A stretch of 64,000 nt of DNA from Pyrus communis (lineage: Eukaryota > Streptophyta > Magnoliopsida > Rosales > Rosaceae): the NCBI RefSeq assembly GCF_963583255.1, contig NC_084803.1:24216428-24280427 (forward strand), written 5' to 3'. Shown piece by piece: positions 46,501 to 58,107 of this stretch. The stretch's first letter is position 1. Every line of letters starts with the position of its first letter. The position numbers were made by a program, and so were the translations under genes. The notes under the pieces are model-generated. The model saw only the letters and a program-made list of their open reading frames with translations. It did not search any database and had not been told where the DNA came from.

Positions 46501-48350
46501 GTCCTTGAAAAGACGAATTCACCCTCTGAGAATCATAAGATTTTGGTCCATTATGCTAGCTTGGATGATGTTTGGTGTAGAGTGAGATGATAATCGACGA
46601 TGCATTAGTGTATGTAGTAGCTACTGAGATCATGTTGTGCGATAACACTGAACCATGTTCCGTTGATGAATGTTGACATAGAACTGATTGGTCAAATTGG
46701 AAATAAGCAATCCAAGTTGAACTTGATTCACTTGCGAAACGTAAGGTGTTTGGACTTATAGCTCATACTCCTCTATATGTAAAGCCAGTTGGCTACAAAT
46801 GGGTTTTCATTTAGAAGCTTAATGAGAAGAACAAAATTGTGCGTTATAAAGCTCATCTTCTTGTTTAAGGCTTCTCACAACGTCCAGGATTGACTATGAC
46901 GAAACTTATTCACCCGTTATGGATGTGATTACTTTTCACTACCTTATTAGTTTGGTAGTTTTTGAAAAACTAAGCATGCAGCTTATGGACGTAGTAACTA
47001 CGTATCTCTATGGGATCTTGATATGAAATGTTATATGAAATTTCCTGAAGGACTTACTTTGATTGGATCAAATAGTTTTAGACCTCGAAACACGCTCTCA
47101 ATTCGAGTGAGACGTTTACTCTATGGTTTGAAGCAATCCGAAAGAATGTGGTATAACCATCTAAGTGAGTATTTGACTAGTCAAGGATATGTGAATAACA
47201 AACTATGCCCTTACATGTTCATTAAGAAATCACATTCCGGTTTTGCGATTATTGCTGTTTATGTCGACTACATGAACCTCATCGGAACTCCTGAAGAGCT
47301 GAGGAGAAATGCCGCGCACCTGAAGTCAGAATTTGAGATGAAAGATCTTATCAAAGACTTAATATTGTTTTAATCTCGAGATGGAGCATCGTTTAGATGG
47401 AATCTTAGTACACCCAGAAAGTGTTGCGCCACTTTAACGAGGATGAAGCGAAGCCTTTGAGTACACCTATGGTCGTTCGATCGCTAAATGCAAAACAAGA
47501 TTCCTTCCATCTGAAGGAGGATGAACAAGAGATTTTGGAACCCGAATTTCCTTATCTTAAGTGCGATAGGCACTTTATTGTACTTAGCTCAATGCACTAG
47601 ACCCAACATCTTCTTTGTTGTTAATCTTTTGGCAAGCCGCACTTTATTGTACTTAGCTCAATGCACTAGACCCAACATCTTCTTTGTTGTTAATCTTTTG
47701 GCAAGATACAATATTGCACCGACATGCAGACAATGGACTGGTGTTAAAGACAGCTTCTGTTACCTTAAGGGTAATATGGATTTGGGTCTGTTCTATCCCT
47801 ATAGATCCTCGAGTGATGCCATAAGCGCCTTTGGTTCTCAAGTCAATTCTCGCCTTGTTGGTTATGTCGACACATGTTACTTATCTGACCTGCACAATGC
47901 GTGCTCTCAAACGGGTTACGTCTTTACCATTGGAGGCATCACAATGTCTTGGAGGTTAACAAAACAGACCTTAGTTGCCACTTCGTCTAACCATGTTGAA
48001 ATTATCGTCTTACATGAAGCTACTCAGGAATGCTTTTGGATGAAAACAATTGTGGGCTATATTCGAAGCTCCTATGATCTTTACCCCATCATTGACGTCC
48101 CCACGAAGATCTATGAAGATAACGCAACATGCATCGAACAACTCAAGAAGGGTTACATCAAGGAGACAACACCAAGAACATTGCGCCGAAGTTCTTCTTT
48201 TCACATCAGCAACAAGAGCATCAGAAGATTGAAGTCATGCAAATCTGTTCACATGACAACCTGGCAGACCTATTCACAAAATCACTACTGAATGCGACGT
48301 TTCAGAAGCTTGTTCAAGGAATATGCATGTGTAAACTTTCTAAGTTGTAA
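43514..48350 (+). pseudogene. Ty1/Copia retrotransposon relic (gag-pol)
   Basis: Order of domains is that of Copia: gag (about 43514-44000, with FTTLEVSR and FWVTLAYRFNHQKD), a damaged zinc knuckle (CYRCGSKDHW, 44323; the last Cys is lost), protease and pre-integrase (44759-45235, SCLVDNATTHTV and LWHDRLGHPG), and a badly broken integrase (45240-46300). Reverse transcriptase follows (46680-47370, LYGLKQSERMWYNHLSEYL), with YVDY in place of the catalytic YVDD at about 47260. RNase H follows (47850-48290, GYVDTCYLSD and SWRLTKQTLVATSS). Many stops and frameshifts are present, and a 69-bp in-frame tandem duplication covers 47571-47708. No LTR pair could be delimited. An old, dead copy. Confidence 0.88.
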
Positions 48351-49062
48351 CACTATTAGTTCTCTTTGGAATTATGTCAAACTTAGGGGAGTATCCTAAA
48401 GTATACTTGCTTGATCTTAATATACTCTTTTTCCCCTACGATTAGAAGCATTTTTCCCTTTGGGTTTTTGCTACCTAATGAAATTTTGACGAGGCATAAC
48501 CCGAAGAAAAAAGATTGTTTATGCAATTCAACAAAAAAGTTTTGGTGTTTCAAGTCACTACTTTGAATCGTTCAGCATTTTTCTTTCCCTTTCTTTTTGG
48601 ACATTTACTCTTTGAAGGTTTAGGAGGCCTTTGAATTTGTGAATAGACTTGAGAAGGCATTGGAACTTGAGAAAGCGATACATAGAAAAGCATAGTAACA
48701 CTTTTTATAACATTAACAAGCATACGACATTGTTGTTTACATCAAAATTTGATTGTTAAATCTATAACCTTTACAATCTAGCTAATTGATGTACTTTTTA
48801 ATTGAAACATTGTCACAATTGTTAAAATTGACTCTAAAAATAAATAGTAGTGAGGACTACATGTGATCCAATGTTGCAACAAATTAGGTTTGGCTCTCCT
48901 TTGCTAAAAGCTTTATCTTTTCCCGTTATCTTACCATATTTCCCCTCTCCAATCCTCATCCCTTTGTGTTAATATATAACACAAACTACACCTCTCCATT
49001 TGCTCTCTAATATTATTTCATTAAATTCAAAGAAAAAAAGAGAAAAGATGAGAAATTGTGTC
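48351..49062. other. 3' flank of the Copia relic
   Basis: Contains TTCCCCTACGATTAG, TTTCCCTTTGGGTTTTTGC and GACGAGGCATAA, words typical of the region downstream of RNase H in plant Copia elements. After about 48550 nothing is recognised. Confidence 0.45.
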
Positions 49063-51932
49063 AGACCATCTCCAACTCTTGGGTTAAAACCTAAATTTAG
49101 GATTAAACTAACCCAATGGAGTGGTGTAGTTTGTGTTACCTTGTTTGTGTTCTCCCTCCATCTGTGGTCTCTTTTCTCTAATGGTTTCTCCCCCGTTATG
49201 TAGGTAAAAGGTTCTCCTCTAAGCTTCAAGGGAATCTCCCTTTGTGGCTTAGTCTTCCCCTCATTTCTCCCTAACTCTCATATTATTCCCCTATTGGTGT
49301 AAGATAGCTACATTGTAGAGACCTGCAGTTTGCTTCTTCCCGAGGCATGGTTTTCCGCAAGCGCTACTTTTGGTAGCGCTTTATGGCTTTCGCACGTTGG
49401 TTGTCTGTGCAAGCTGGGAAGGGAAAGTCAATGTTAAATGCCTGACTTGCTGGGTTTAGCATGCATTTAATGCATAAATCTAGTTTAGTTCTAACTAAGG
49501 GGGTTGACTCGCTAGGGAAAAGGGTAAAGTAGGCTAGTTCTCTCTCAATGATGCTTGCGTGAAATGCAAAGGGTATGGGCTTGGACCTTTGGGCCTCCAA
49601 CCAGCCCAAAGTTTTTCATGACCCTAACTCCACGTAGGCCTGATAACCTTCCGTAACCATCCGCACCACAATCCACTTGACAAGCCTCGAATATGTGACT
49701 TGGGCTTAGCATGAATAGTGACTAGCATAATGAAGCATGGTGTGATGAATAGGCATGAGCATGGTGTGAATATCTGGCTTAATCACCGTGGCATAGCATG
49801 TATTTGGGCTTGAATGTAGGACGATTGGGTCTTGAGACTTGGTTGGATTGGTGCGTGACATTTCTTGGCCCCAACATTAGCCTCCTTGATTATTTGGGCT
49901 ATGAGAAACCTTAAGTGGGCTGAATAATCAACCCAAGCCCAAGGGATTCTTTTTTTTTTTTTTTTTTTTTTTTTACGTGGGCTTCTTGATAGGACTCTTC
50001 CTTTTCCCATATGGCAGCAGATAATTCCCTATCGTTGTGCTCCCTTGCTTCCTGTGCATGTCCAATCATATGGAGAAACTCTGGGTATTCCTTCTCATCC
50101 ATTTGGTAATCGTTACAAATTGCTCTTCTCATTAGGACAAGTATTTAATTTGTCCTTGATCTTCCTTCTCATCCTTTAATTCTCCTTCATTCTTCAAATT
50201 TCCCATAACTATTTTTCTTTCAAATTCCTTTCTGCTTTCTGTATTAGGTTGTGCCATCTCGTTCATACTTCTCCGTGCTCTGCGACAAGGGTTTTTTCAG
50301 GTAAGGAAGTTCTTCCCTAGACCATTTTTGAATTTTTCTTCCCTTTTATGCCTTCTCTATTTTCCCTAGTGATGAAATTAGGCATGCATTTCTTCCTTTT
50401 GATTATATGTTCCAAACATTTTAAGGTTTCAGCAAGGGCGCACAAGGGGTGTGGCTTTTTCCGTCGAAATCGAACTCCACTCCTTGGGTAGTTTTGCTAC
50501 TTCGAAATCTTGTGTGTTTACTTTTTACTTTTCATGTATACTGTGCAATTGTTATCGAACTTGGCTTGCTTACTGTTGATGCGTGCTTGAGTGGGATTGA
50601 TCAATTAATTGCATCGATCTACTTGGCATGATTAGCTTGATTGCATATAGCCTGTTTTTGCTCGAATATGCGTATAGCATACTTTCCCTGGCTAGATCTT
50701 ATAGGGCTTTGATAGCATGGCATGTGTAGGGAAATATGCATGTGTTTTGCATGATAGCTTGTAGGAAAAATAGTCTCATGTTAAAGTCTTAGACTTTTGC
50801 ATGTAAGGCTTTGAATTTTATGAATGTACCCATTTGCTTTCCCGAGGCATGCTTGCTTGCTTTCCCAAGGTAGATTCCTTGCCATGCTTCACTTTGCATG
50901 CTTGCATATTTCTTCCTGCATGTTGCACTGGCTTGTAGTATTTATGGTTTGACACTTGCTTTCTATAAGTGTGTTATGGCTGCGGAATCACCAAAGTGCT
51001 TAACTACAGTGGACAAGTCTTTCACTACTGAGGACGGCCTTCAGCGAGGTAGGTCGCTGGCTCCACTTGGTTCTCAGAACAAGGCTTTCAAGGAATAGAA
51101 GCCTTCCTTAGACTTTTTCCCTCCTATTGATCCCACGCCTATTTCCAAATGCTACATCGAAAGTCGATTGTTTCTTGCCGTGTCGATCCACTTTGAGTTC
51201 CCTTACAATGAGGCCACTAGCTAGGCAGATTGGGTGGATACTGAACTTGGCTTTGCGAACCAGTACGTGACCTTGACAAGGGCCAAGGTTTTGGATGCCT
51301 TCATCACCAAGAAACAGGTTGTTCACCCTGAGCCCAAACTTCTTCGCCATGAGGTTAGGTCGTGGAGCTCAGAACAAGAATGTTAGTCACCCAAAATGAG
51401 CCCAATGCCTCTTTTTTGATCTGACGGTTTTAATTATTAGACCATTGGTTGATCCAAGAGTCAAAATTCAAACATAATTAATTTTTAAATTCAATAAATC
51501 CAATGCTTGAAATCGAATATGATCAAATCTAACGGTACAAAAAGAAAGTTCTAATTGACAAAAATTAAACCCAATGGCTAAAACAATTAAAAAAAAAATT
51601 CTTTAAATCAAATTCACCCAAAAACTCAATAAATACATGTTTCTTGGGGTCGGTTTAGTGATTTTCAACTTTTATCAGAATCTAATATTTTTTTTTTATT
51701 AAAATGTTCATAAAAATAAATATGATAATCTAAAATAAATTATGATAATCTACATCAATTTTATTTTAAAAAAGGTTACTAAAAAGAAAATCTAGCCTAA
51801 ATTTATTCTTTAATATTCTCGGGGCTAAAATTTTAACCTAGAACCATTGGAGAAGAAAAACTGTTTCTGGTTAAAACTTCAATTTTCTGGGTGAAATACT
51901 TTAGGTTTTAACCCAAGATTTTGAGATGGTCT
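49063..51932. mobile_element. Candidate TIR DNA element (2.9 kb)
   Basis: The left end AGACCATCTCCAACTCTTGG and its continuation GTTAAAACCT match the reverse complement of the right end (AGGTTTTAACCCAAGATTTT followed by GAGATGGTCT) at most positions over 34 bases. No target duplication is evident. Inside are a T-homopolymer (about 49949-49972) and a plus-strand stretch (50970-51360), with stops, that encodes a W-A-D-W-V motif resembling plant mobile domain proteins. The inside may thus be a captured or decayed transposon-borne gene. Confidence 0.5.
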
Positions 51933-53417
51933 AAGGCATGAATTGTCTATGAAAAGGGCAGGAGGGATTCATGTTGTTCTACACAACAACTACAACTAGT
52001 AGTAAACATAGATGAAGATCAAGATCACAAAGATCCCTTTTACTTGATTCAAATAAACCCTAATCCTAAAATTGATCACAAATACCCAAATATTATTCAC
52101 AAACATATAACCGTGGTAGTAAATTTTCGCCGTCTTCAATCTTAACGAAAAAGTACTTACAAAACAATCAACACCTTTGATCAAAGACCAAAGCTTCACG
52201 TGCCCACGAGGAGTTAGGGGAGGGGGTGGTTTGGCCAATCGATCTCCGATGCCAAACTCAGTAACTCTGAATAGAGTGGGTGTTGAGGGTTTTCTGTATA
52301 GCGAAAAACTTACCAAAATTTGGTGGAAATAAGGGTACATATAAGAGGTAGTGACCGACCATCGGTGTAGGGTTTTGCCTTACACATGGCGGCTTCTTAT
52401 TGGCCAAGTTATGTCATCCATGATATGCGCAAGGAAAGAATATTTCCAAGATATTAATTAGGAGATAATATCTTGGAATTATGATGAGAATAGCCCAAAT
52501 TGATTGTGAAAGGGATTCTTACTTAGTGTGTCGGTCTTCATTTACGATTGTATTAAAGATAGGATTTAGTAGTTAATTCTTATCTTTAATAGCTTTGACT
52601 TTTCCACTTGAGCACCCACTGCTTCAACTTCCAGGGATGTTGAGCTACACGTGGGGAACTTGAAAGCCTTGCCCATTTAATGAGGGCAGTCATATCTTTC
52701 TTGAGCTAAAGTCCACGTGTCGCTTTGTGGATTTTTGAGATTATTTTTGGCTCCACAAATGCCCCAAAACCTGCTGGGTTGCTCGCAGGAAAGGGCAATA
52801 AGTGTAGAAATCCCAAGCTGCTTAGATAAGTAGAGAGTTGTTTCCCAATTTGATGAAGATCTTTCAATTTGACTTAGAAATAAAGTCTTTTAGGAAAGGG
52901 AAACTAATTGCCACCAAAACCTATTTAAGTCTATCTTAAGTAGGGAGTTAAGTAAATATGGAGAGCAATTTGTATCCCTACAAGAAAGAAAGAAAGCTAG
53001 AGGAAATTTATTCCCCTTCCCCTTGTCATTTTCTTTGCTTACCCTTGCAAACAGTTGTTTGTCGTTGATTTTCTTATTCTCCACACTGCACCAATGTAAG
53101 AAGATATTCTTGCTTGTTGTTTTTTTTAATTTTTTTTTTTTTGGGAGCTACTACTAGTTAGCTGTCATCAGTGGTTGATTGTGGCACCGCGAGCTTGTAA
53201 TGATCCAAACTTATTCGGAAGCGATACTTAGTGATAGGTCAAAAATAAAGTCATGGTGGATTCACAATCCATTGCCTTGATTCACTTGGCTACATCTGCC
53301 CCCTGTGTATTACAAATTAAATTTTTTTCCGCCATTTATCATTACTTGTAAGATAAAATACAACCTAAATTAAAATTTATTTTGTTTACTTTATGGCTGC
53401 ATCTAACTTTCTTGTTA
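51933..53417. other. Intergenic, mostly unassigned
   Basis: No credible ORF. A phrase around 52740-52800 (CCACAAATGCCCCAAAACCT) looks like retrotransposon leader sequence but could not be tied to an element. T-runs lie at 53121-53145. Confidence 0.35.
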
Positions 53418-53465
53418 GACTGTCTACGTATCCTTAAACAGGATCAAACCATTCGTAGTTCACCG
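53418..53465 (-). mobile_element. Scrap of a Tat-like Gypsy 3' region
   Basis: The minus strand reads GAACTACGAATGGTTTGATC, then AAGGATACGTAGACAGTC. This matches the conserved post-integrase block of the complete Tat element at about 16423-16472. Nothing else of the element is clear nearby. Confidence 0.45.
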
Positions 53466-53818
53466 CTTTATTTAGACCATTTATTATAATTTTCAAGTAT
53501 CGAATGTTAGCGATACTAGGTTCAAATGATTGAATCACATCAAACAAATATCAAATATGAATTCAGAATATGAAATTTAATGTAAAAAGGCAAAGTCGGC
53601 CCACTGGCCACACACCGCTGTAAGTGACAGTTTTCGGCTAACGGAAACCAAATTTTCCGACCAACACTAAAAATTACCAAATTTTTGAAAATTGTAGAAC
53701 ACACCACGAGGAAGAATTTTCATACTTGGGCTGAAGTCCAATTCGACCGGGAAGATCCTAAATTCACCTCGATCCGTCGGAAACCCTAAAATGGGTGTTC
53801 TTCGAATTGCTGCTCTAA
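53466..53818. other. Intergenic, unassigned
   Basis: About 350 bp without ORF. Style (CCGACCAACACTAAAAATTACC, GATCCGTCGGAAACCC) resembles retrotransposon LTR DNA, but no ends are seen. Confidence 0.35.
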
Positions 53819-53904
53819 GAGCAGCTCCAATGAGAGCAACTGCTCAAGGGATAGGCTGCGAAACAAGGCTTGATTGCCCGAGGGAGGAAGTCCAGCATTG
53901 GCTG

Positions 53905-56224
53905 TGATGTGTTACGAATGTGACACACAAATTAAACCCTATTTGTGACAATTGTAGTAATGATGTAAGTAAGGATCGTTCTAACCGGGGATTAACTAGG
54001 GGTACTCATCTAATATAAATTGACTTAAAAACACAAAAACTAAACTTAAAGACTCTAACTAGACTACTATGACTCAAAGAAGATTTGAAACACTCAAAAT
54101 TGCCTAAAACAATCAAATTGACTCAAACAGAAACTAAAACTTGATTTGGACGAATTTGAAAGTGCTTGTGACTCAAAATACTTAAAAACACAAAATAAGA
54201 CAGATTATAATGACTAAGACTTAACAAAATATGGGGGGATTGTGTTTGAGCGAAATTAAATTTAATGGACAGATTGTAAAGAAAAACAGATTGTAAGACA
54301 ATTTGTGATGAACCAATGGATGATGGAATAGCTAAGGGGTTCTTCTCCACACATGAAATATATGCAACGTAAATCAATTTCCATTTATCAATTCAATAAG
54401 TTATGAACCTCGACACTCCAAGTTAATTAGGTCCGCTTAAATTAACCTTCAAATTTCCCTAGAATCATTGAATTGGATGAATATGCATCGCAACCAAATT
54501 ATTCCTAACAAGTTCTCTATATGAACAACATGATAAAGACACAAGTTAGAATCATTACGTTCTTTGGAAATCATAAGCATCGACAAGGCATTTGTAACTA
54601 TGAAAAGCATGATACTCCTGCCAGGAATCTACTTAACACGATCGTGACTAGTGACCTACACTACTTGCGAATATAAATTCATAACGATTAGGTGAAACAC
54701 ACTTATACCCTAGCACCAGATTCAAGCATGCAAATTAAGCGTGCACTCTCAATCAACATACAAGAATAAGTTCTAAATCAAACAGTTAAGCAAATTGTAT
54801 TCACGACTTATGCAACGATAACTGGAAGTAGTCAACTTATTTCACATATATAATCATGGTTTCGAATACACCTTTAGCCAAAACGAATTTAGCCAATCAT
54901 ACTCAAAGCAAAACAAAGATTACATGAATTAGACATTGAAATATAAGATAGAATACACCCAAAATTGTTCAACAACTCAGAATGAAGAGCCAAACAATTG
55001 AGTGAATCTATCTCATTTCCCTTGCTTGCGGCAGATTGAGTGATGATGGTTTCTGGGTTGTTTTGATGATGTAGAATGGATTTGGGGTGTTTAGAGGCAC
55101 GGCAAGGGATGTAGGTTGAGTGTGGAGGAGTGTTTGATGGTTGGAAGGTGGTGGAGGACTCGGCAATGATGGTGGAAGAAGGTGGAATGGCTGGTTGTGT
55201 TTCTGGGTTGCAGAATGGTGTTTTTTTGGTGAATCCCCCTCTAGGGTTCAGCCAAGGGCTGATTATAAGTGTTTTGGGAAGTTAATAACATACCTAATTG
55301 AGTTATGATTCAGATTTCCTAGTCTAAATAGAAAAGGTAAGTGAATAAAGTCCAAATAAGGTCAGAAAAGGGGAATGCACGAATTTAAAACAAGTAAGGA
55401 ATGTCCTTGCCTTGCAAAGAGTCAGAAATTAAACCTCTTGCACAGCAAGGAAAGGGAATTTAAGGTAAGGTACAAAATTGGTGCAAAAGAAGGAAGGAAA
55501 AGTCTATTCCTTGCAAGAAATCAGAAATTAGGACTTTAGGGAAAATTTTAGAACTAGGAAAGTGAATTAAACTAGGAAATAGGAAATTGAAATCAGGAAA
55601 CACAAGGGAAGGGTGCGGCACATAGTTTAGGGAAAGGTAAGACACAAAGCAAGAGGTATTAGAATAAGGGAAAGGTCCTAACACGGATGGAAATAGGGAA
55701 GTTTACACAAAGAAAAGGAAACAACCTTCCTTGCACGGCAAGGAAGGGAAAGTTGCAAAGAACCTTTGTTTGTTGTCCAAGGGTGCTCGGGAGCCATCTT
55801 AGTTGCTAAACTTAGAGCGTTCTTGATTTAGGAAAGGTCAACCAAAATAGGAAACTTTGGCTTAACTTTCCTACTTCAAGTAGGAATCCTTGTGTGATTA
55901 GGAATCCTCGTCCAACTAGGAATCCTCATGTGAGTGGGAAACTTCCTTCAATTTGGAAACCTTCTCGTAATTGGAATCCTTGTCGTAGTAGGAATCCTTG
56001 CGACATCAACTCTTCAATTTCGTCCATTCTTTTTGCTCCAAGCATAAACTATCCAATTTGTGCCCAAAAGTGCTCCAAAAGGCTCCAAAATGCATCCTTT
56101 CGCCAAATACATCTTATGAACTTGAAAACACACAAAAGAAGCTTAAAGAACTAAAATAACTAAGAACTAATAACATAAATGTACGAAAACAAGCAAACTA
56201 AGTCGCATAAATATGCTCCTATCA
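53905..56224 (-). mobile_element. Solo LTR (2.3 kb), same family as 2508-5098
   Basis: On the minus strand it starts TGATAGGAGCATATTTATGC and ends CGTAACACATCA. Flanks carry a perfect 5-bp duplication GGCTG (53900-53904 and 56225-56229). Sequence follows the LTR at 2508-5098 along most of its length, in opposite orientation. No internal region is left, which fits unequal recombination between two LTRs. The ORFs inside have no protein features. Confidence 0.88.
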
Positions 56225-56397
56225 GGCTGGCGATCGAGCCCGAGCAGGCTCGAGCTCCAGGCCCGTGGATTCGTGGCCGCCCGAGCGCCCGAAGGCTGTC
56301 TGACGTGGGCTGACGTCAAGGCGATGTCAGTGGCACTTCTCTCTCTCTCTCACTGCCTGCGATTAGGGCATTCCTTCTCTGAAACCTTCGCATTGTG

Positions 56398-56569
56398 ATG
56401 GCGTCGAAGGGTAAGGGGATTGCCGCAGGAGGTGGATTCTCTGATGGGAAACGTAAGCACGATGACAAGTCCGGTGGTGGCCGGAAGAGGAGCAACCCCG
56501 ACGTCCTTAGATTCTTCGAAGACATCGCTGATGAAGTCGACGACTGTGACGAGAGTGACTTCGATGACG
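56398..56569 (+). pseudogene. SPT5-like first exon carried by the TIR element
   Basis: Begins ATGGCGTCGAAGGG and encodes MASKGKGIAAGG, a basic KRKHDDKSGGGRKRSNP stretch, VLRFFEDIADE and an acidic end, then a GT donor (GTATAT). Basic-then-acidic N-termini of this form occur in plant SPT5-type elongation factors, including the RdDM factor KTF1/RDM3. That naming is from memory and is tentative. No following exon is present before the element ends. The codon composition is much more GC-rich than its surroundings. Confidence 0.4.
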
Positions 56570-57030
56570 GTATATTCCGTCTCTGATGTCTTTTATGGTC
56601 GCATTTTCCATCTGGGTTTGGATTTCTAGGGTTTTTGAAATGGATATTTTTTTTGGAGCTTGCTTTGTGCGTATTGACAGATTAAACATTTATTAATTTC
56701 CTGCATTTCCTTTGTATATTTCAATTTCTGGCTTTTGTGGTTGCTTGTGGAGCTTCAATTTTTTTTTGAAGTTTGTAGTTAGGTTGCTTAATTTCTTTAA
56801 CTTGTTTGCTGACCGTAATGTAAATAATAACACGTGGCGCAACGAGAACGATTAAAAATCTTATCCAAAATTTCAAATAAAATTATTTTGTATTATTTTA
56901 TAAATAAAAAAAATATTAATATTTTATTATCTATTACCAGGGCTATTGAAATATAACGGTGAAGATGACAATTACCGTTGGGTAATCACTGTTTACTAGG
57001 TGGATAACATATGGAACTGCTCTAAGAATA

Positions 57031-58107
57031 ACCAGAGCCTCTGAACTCTCTCTTCTCAAGTCTCACAGCCAACTCGGACATGGGAAACAGCTAAGAAGCT
57101 TGTGAGTGGTTAGCTTCACTCAATCTTCCAGAAGCTCTGCCATGTCTTCCTGATTCCTCCTCACAGGTACTTCTCTCTTTCCTCTTCTTCTCTTTTCAGC
57201 TGCATTTCTTATTTTTTTTAATTATTTGCAGACATGGGTTTTGCTTGTTTTTCACATTTGTTTGGTTTCTGGGAAATTTGATGAGATCGTGGGGAAATGG
57301 AAGTGACAAAAGTTTGAACTTTTGAACATTTAATTGGGACCTGAAAAAAAAGCAAACTTTTTCCTGGAATGAAGATTGAACTGCAATTTCCCCCATTTTT
57401 TGATGTATTGGTTTTGTGGGTTGAGCTGAATCTATGATTCTTTCGATTTTCGAGTAGTTTCTACCTTGTGTGATAGGAACTAGTAATATTTCTGCTACTG
57501 CTTGTAATATATGAATGATTGTTGAGAAGCGAACAGCCAAGCCAACAACATGATGTGGTAAAAAAAAAACCAGACCCCAACAAAGAGGGAAGCATATCGA
57601 AAATTGAATCTCTTACATTGTGCACTTCAAAATTTAAACTACCAAAGGAAGACAATTTCCGATTTTTTCTCAAGTATGATGTTCATTGTAGTATTAAACT
57701 TTGCTCCTTAAGAAATAATCTGCTCCATGAAATAATTGAGGCTTTGTACTCAAATATAGACTATGGCTCCCAAAAATCTTATGCACAGCTTGATTTCCAT
57801 TAAGTTGTTCGTTTCTCGCAGTTTTGTTTTCCTGACTGAACTATACTTTTATAGCATGGCAACTAGCAAACTGTAGAGGATCTTCAACATAGGCTTGCCC
57901 CGAATTTACTATTGTTGCAGTTCCTACTTTGTTGTTGTTGTTGCGGACCCCACTTAGTGGGATAAGGCATTGTTGTTGCAGTTCCTAATGTGTATTTGAA
58001 CATTTATAGCTCACTGAAGGGGTGTTTTCCCTTTTTGCAGATATGGAATTGTTTCAAGTGCTCCTTGATCAACACCATGCATTTCATTGCATCCATCACT
58101 AGAAAGA
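57031..58107 (+). promoter_or_regulatory. 5' leader of the LRR receptor kinase, with intron and upstream ORFs
   Basis: A pyrimidine-rich leader (from about 57031) ends at TCCTCACAG before a GT donor at 57166; an acceptor TTTTTTGCAG ends at 58040. After splicing, 58041-58107 precedes the main start. The leader holds several upstream ATGs. One opens a 19-codon ORF (58043-58102) that ends five bases before the main ATG. Another (58078-58181) overlaps the main start in a different frame. Two tiny ones lie in the first leader exon (near 57080 and 57141). Position of the transcript start is inferred. Confidence 0.55.

Larger units (their letters stand above)
53819..57022. mobile_element. Harbinger-like TIR element with a captured exon, split by a solo LTR
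   Basis: The left end GAGCAGCTCCAATG (53819) and the right end CATATGGAACTGCTC (57022) are inverted repeats. Each is flanked by TAA (53816-53818 and 57023-57025), the 3-bp duplication typical of PIF/Harbinger elements. Without the solo LTR (53905-56224) it is about 880 bp and has no transposase. The right part carries a GC-rich stretch with an SPT5-like first exon (56398-56569), so this looks like a gene-fragment-carrying non-autonomous element. It ends just before the presumed leader of the LRR kinase gene. Confidence 0.6.

Noticed and set aside
56213..56629. Other-frame ORFs around the SPT5-like exon
   Set aside because: Overlap the exon in different frames, with no recognisable features.
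57925..57985. Possible SINE tail (GTTGTTGTTG and AGTGGGATAAGGC)
   Set aside because: Looks like a known plant SINE/LINE 3' end, but no promoter boxes or target duplication were found, so it is not listed as an element.
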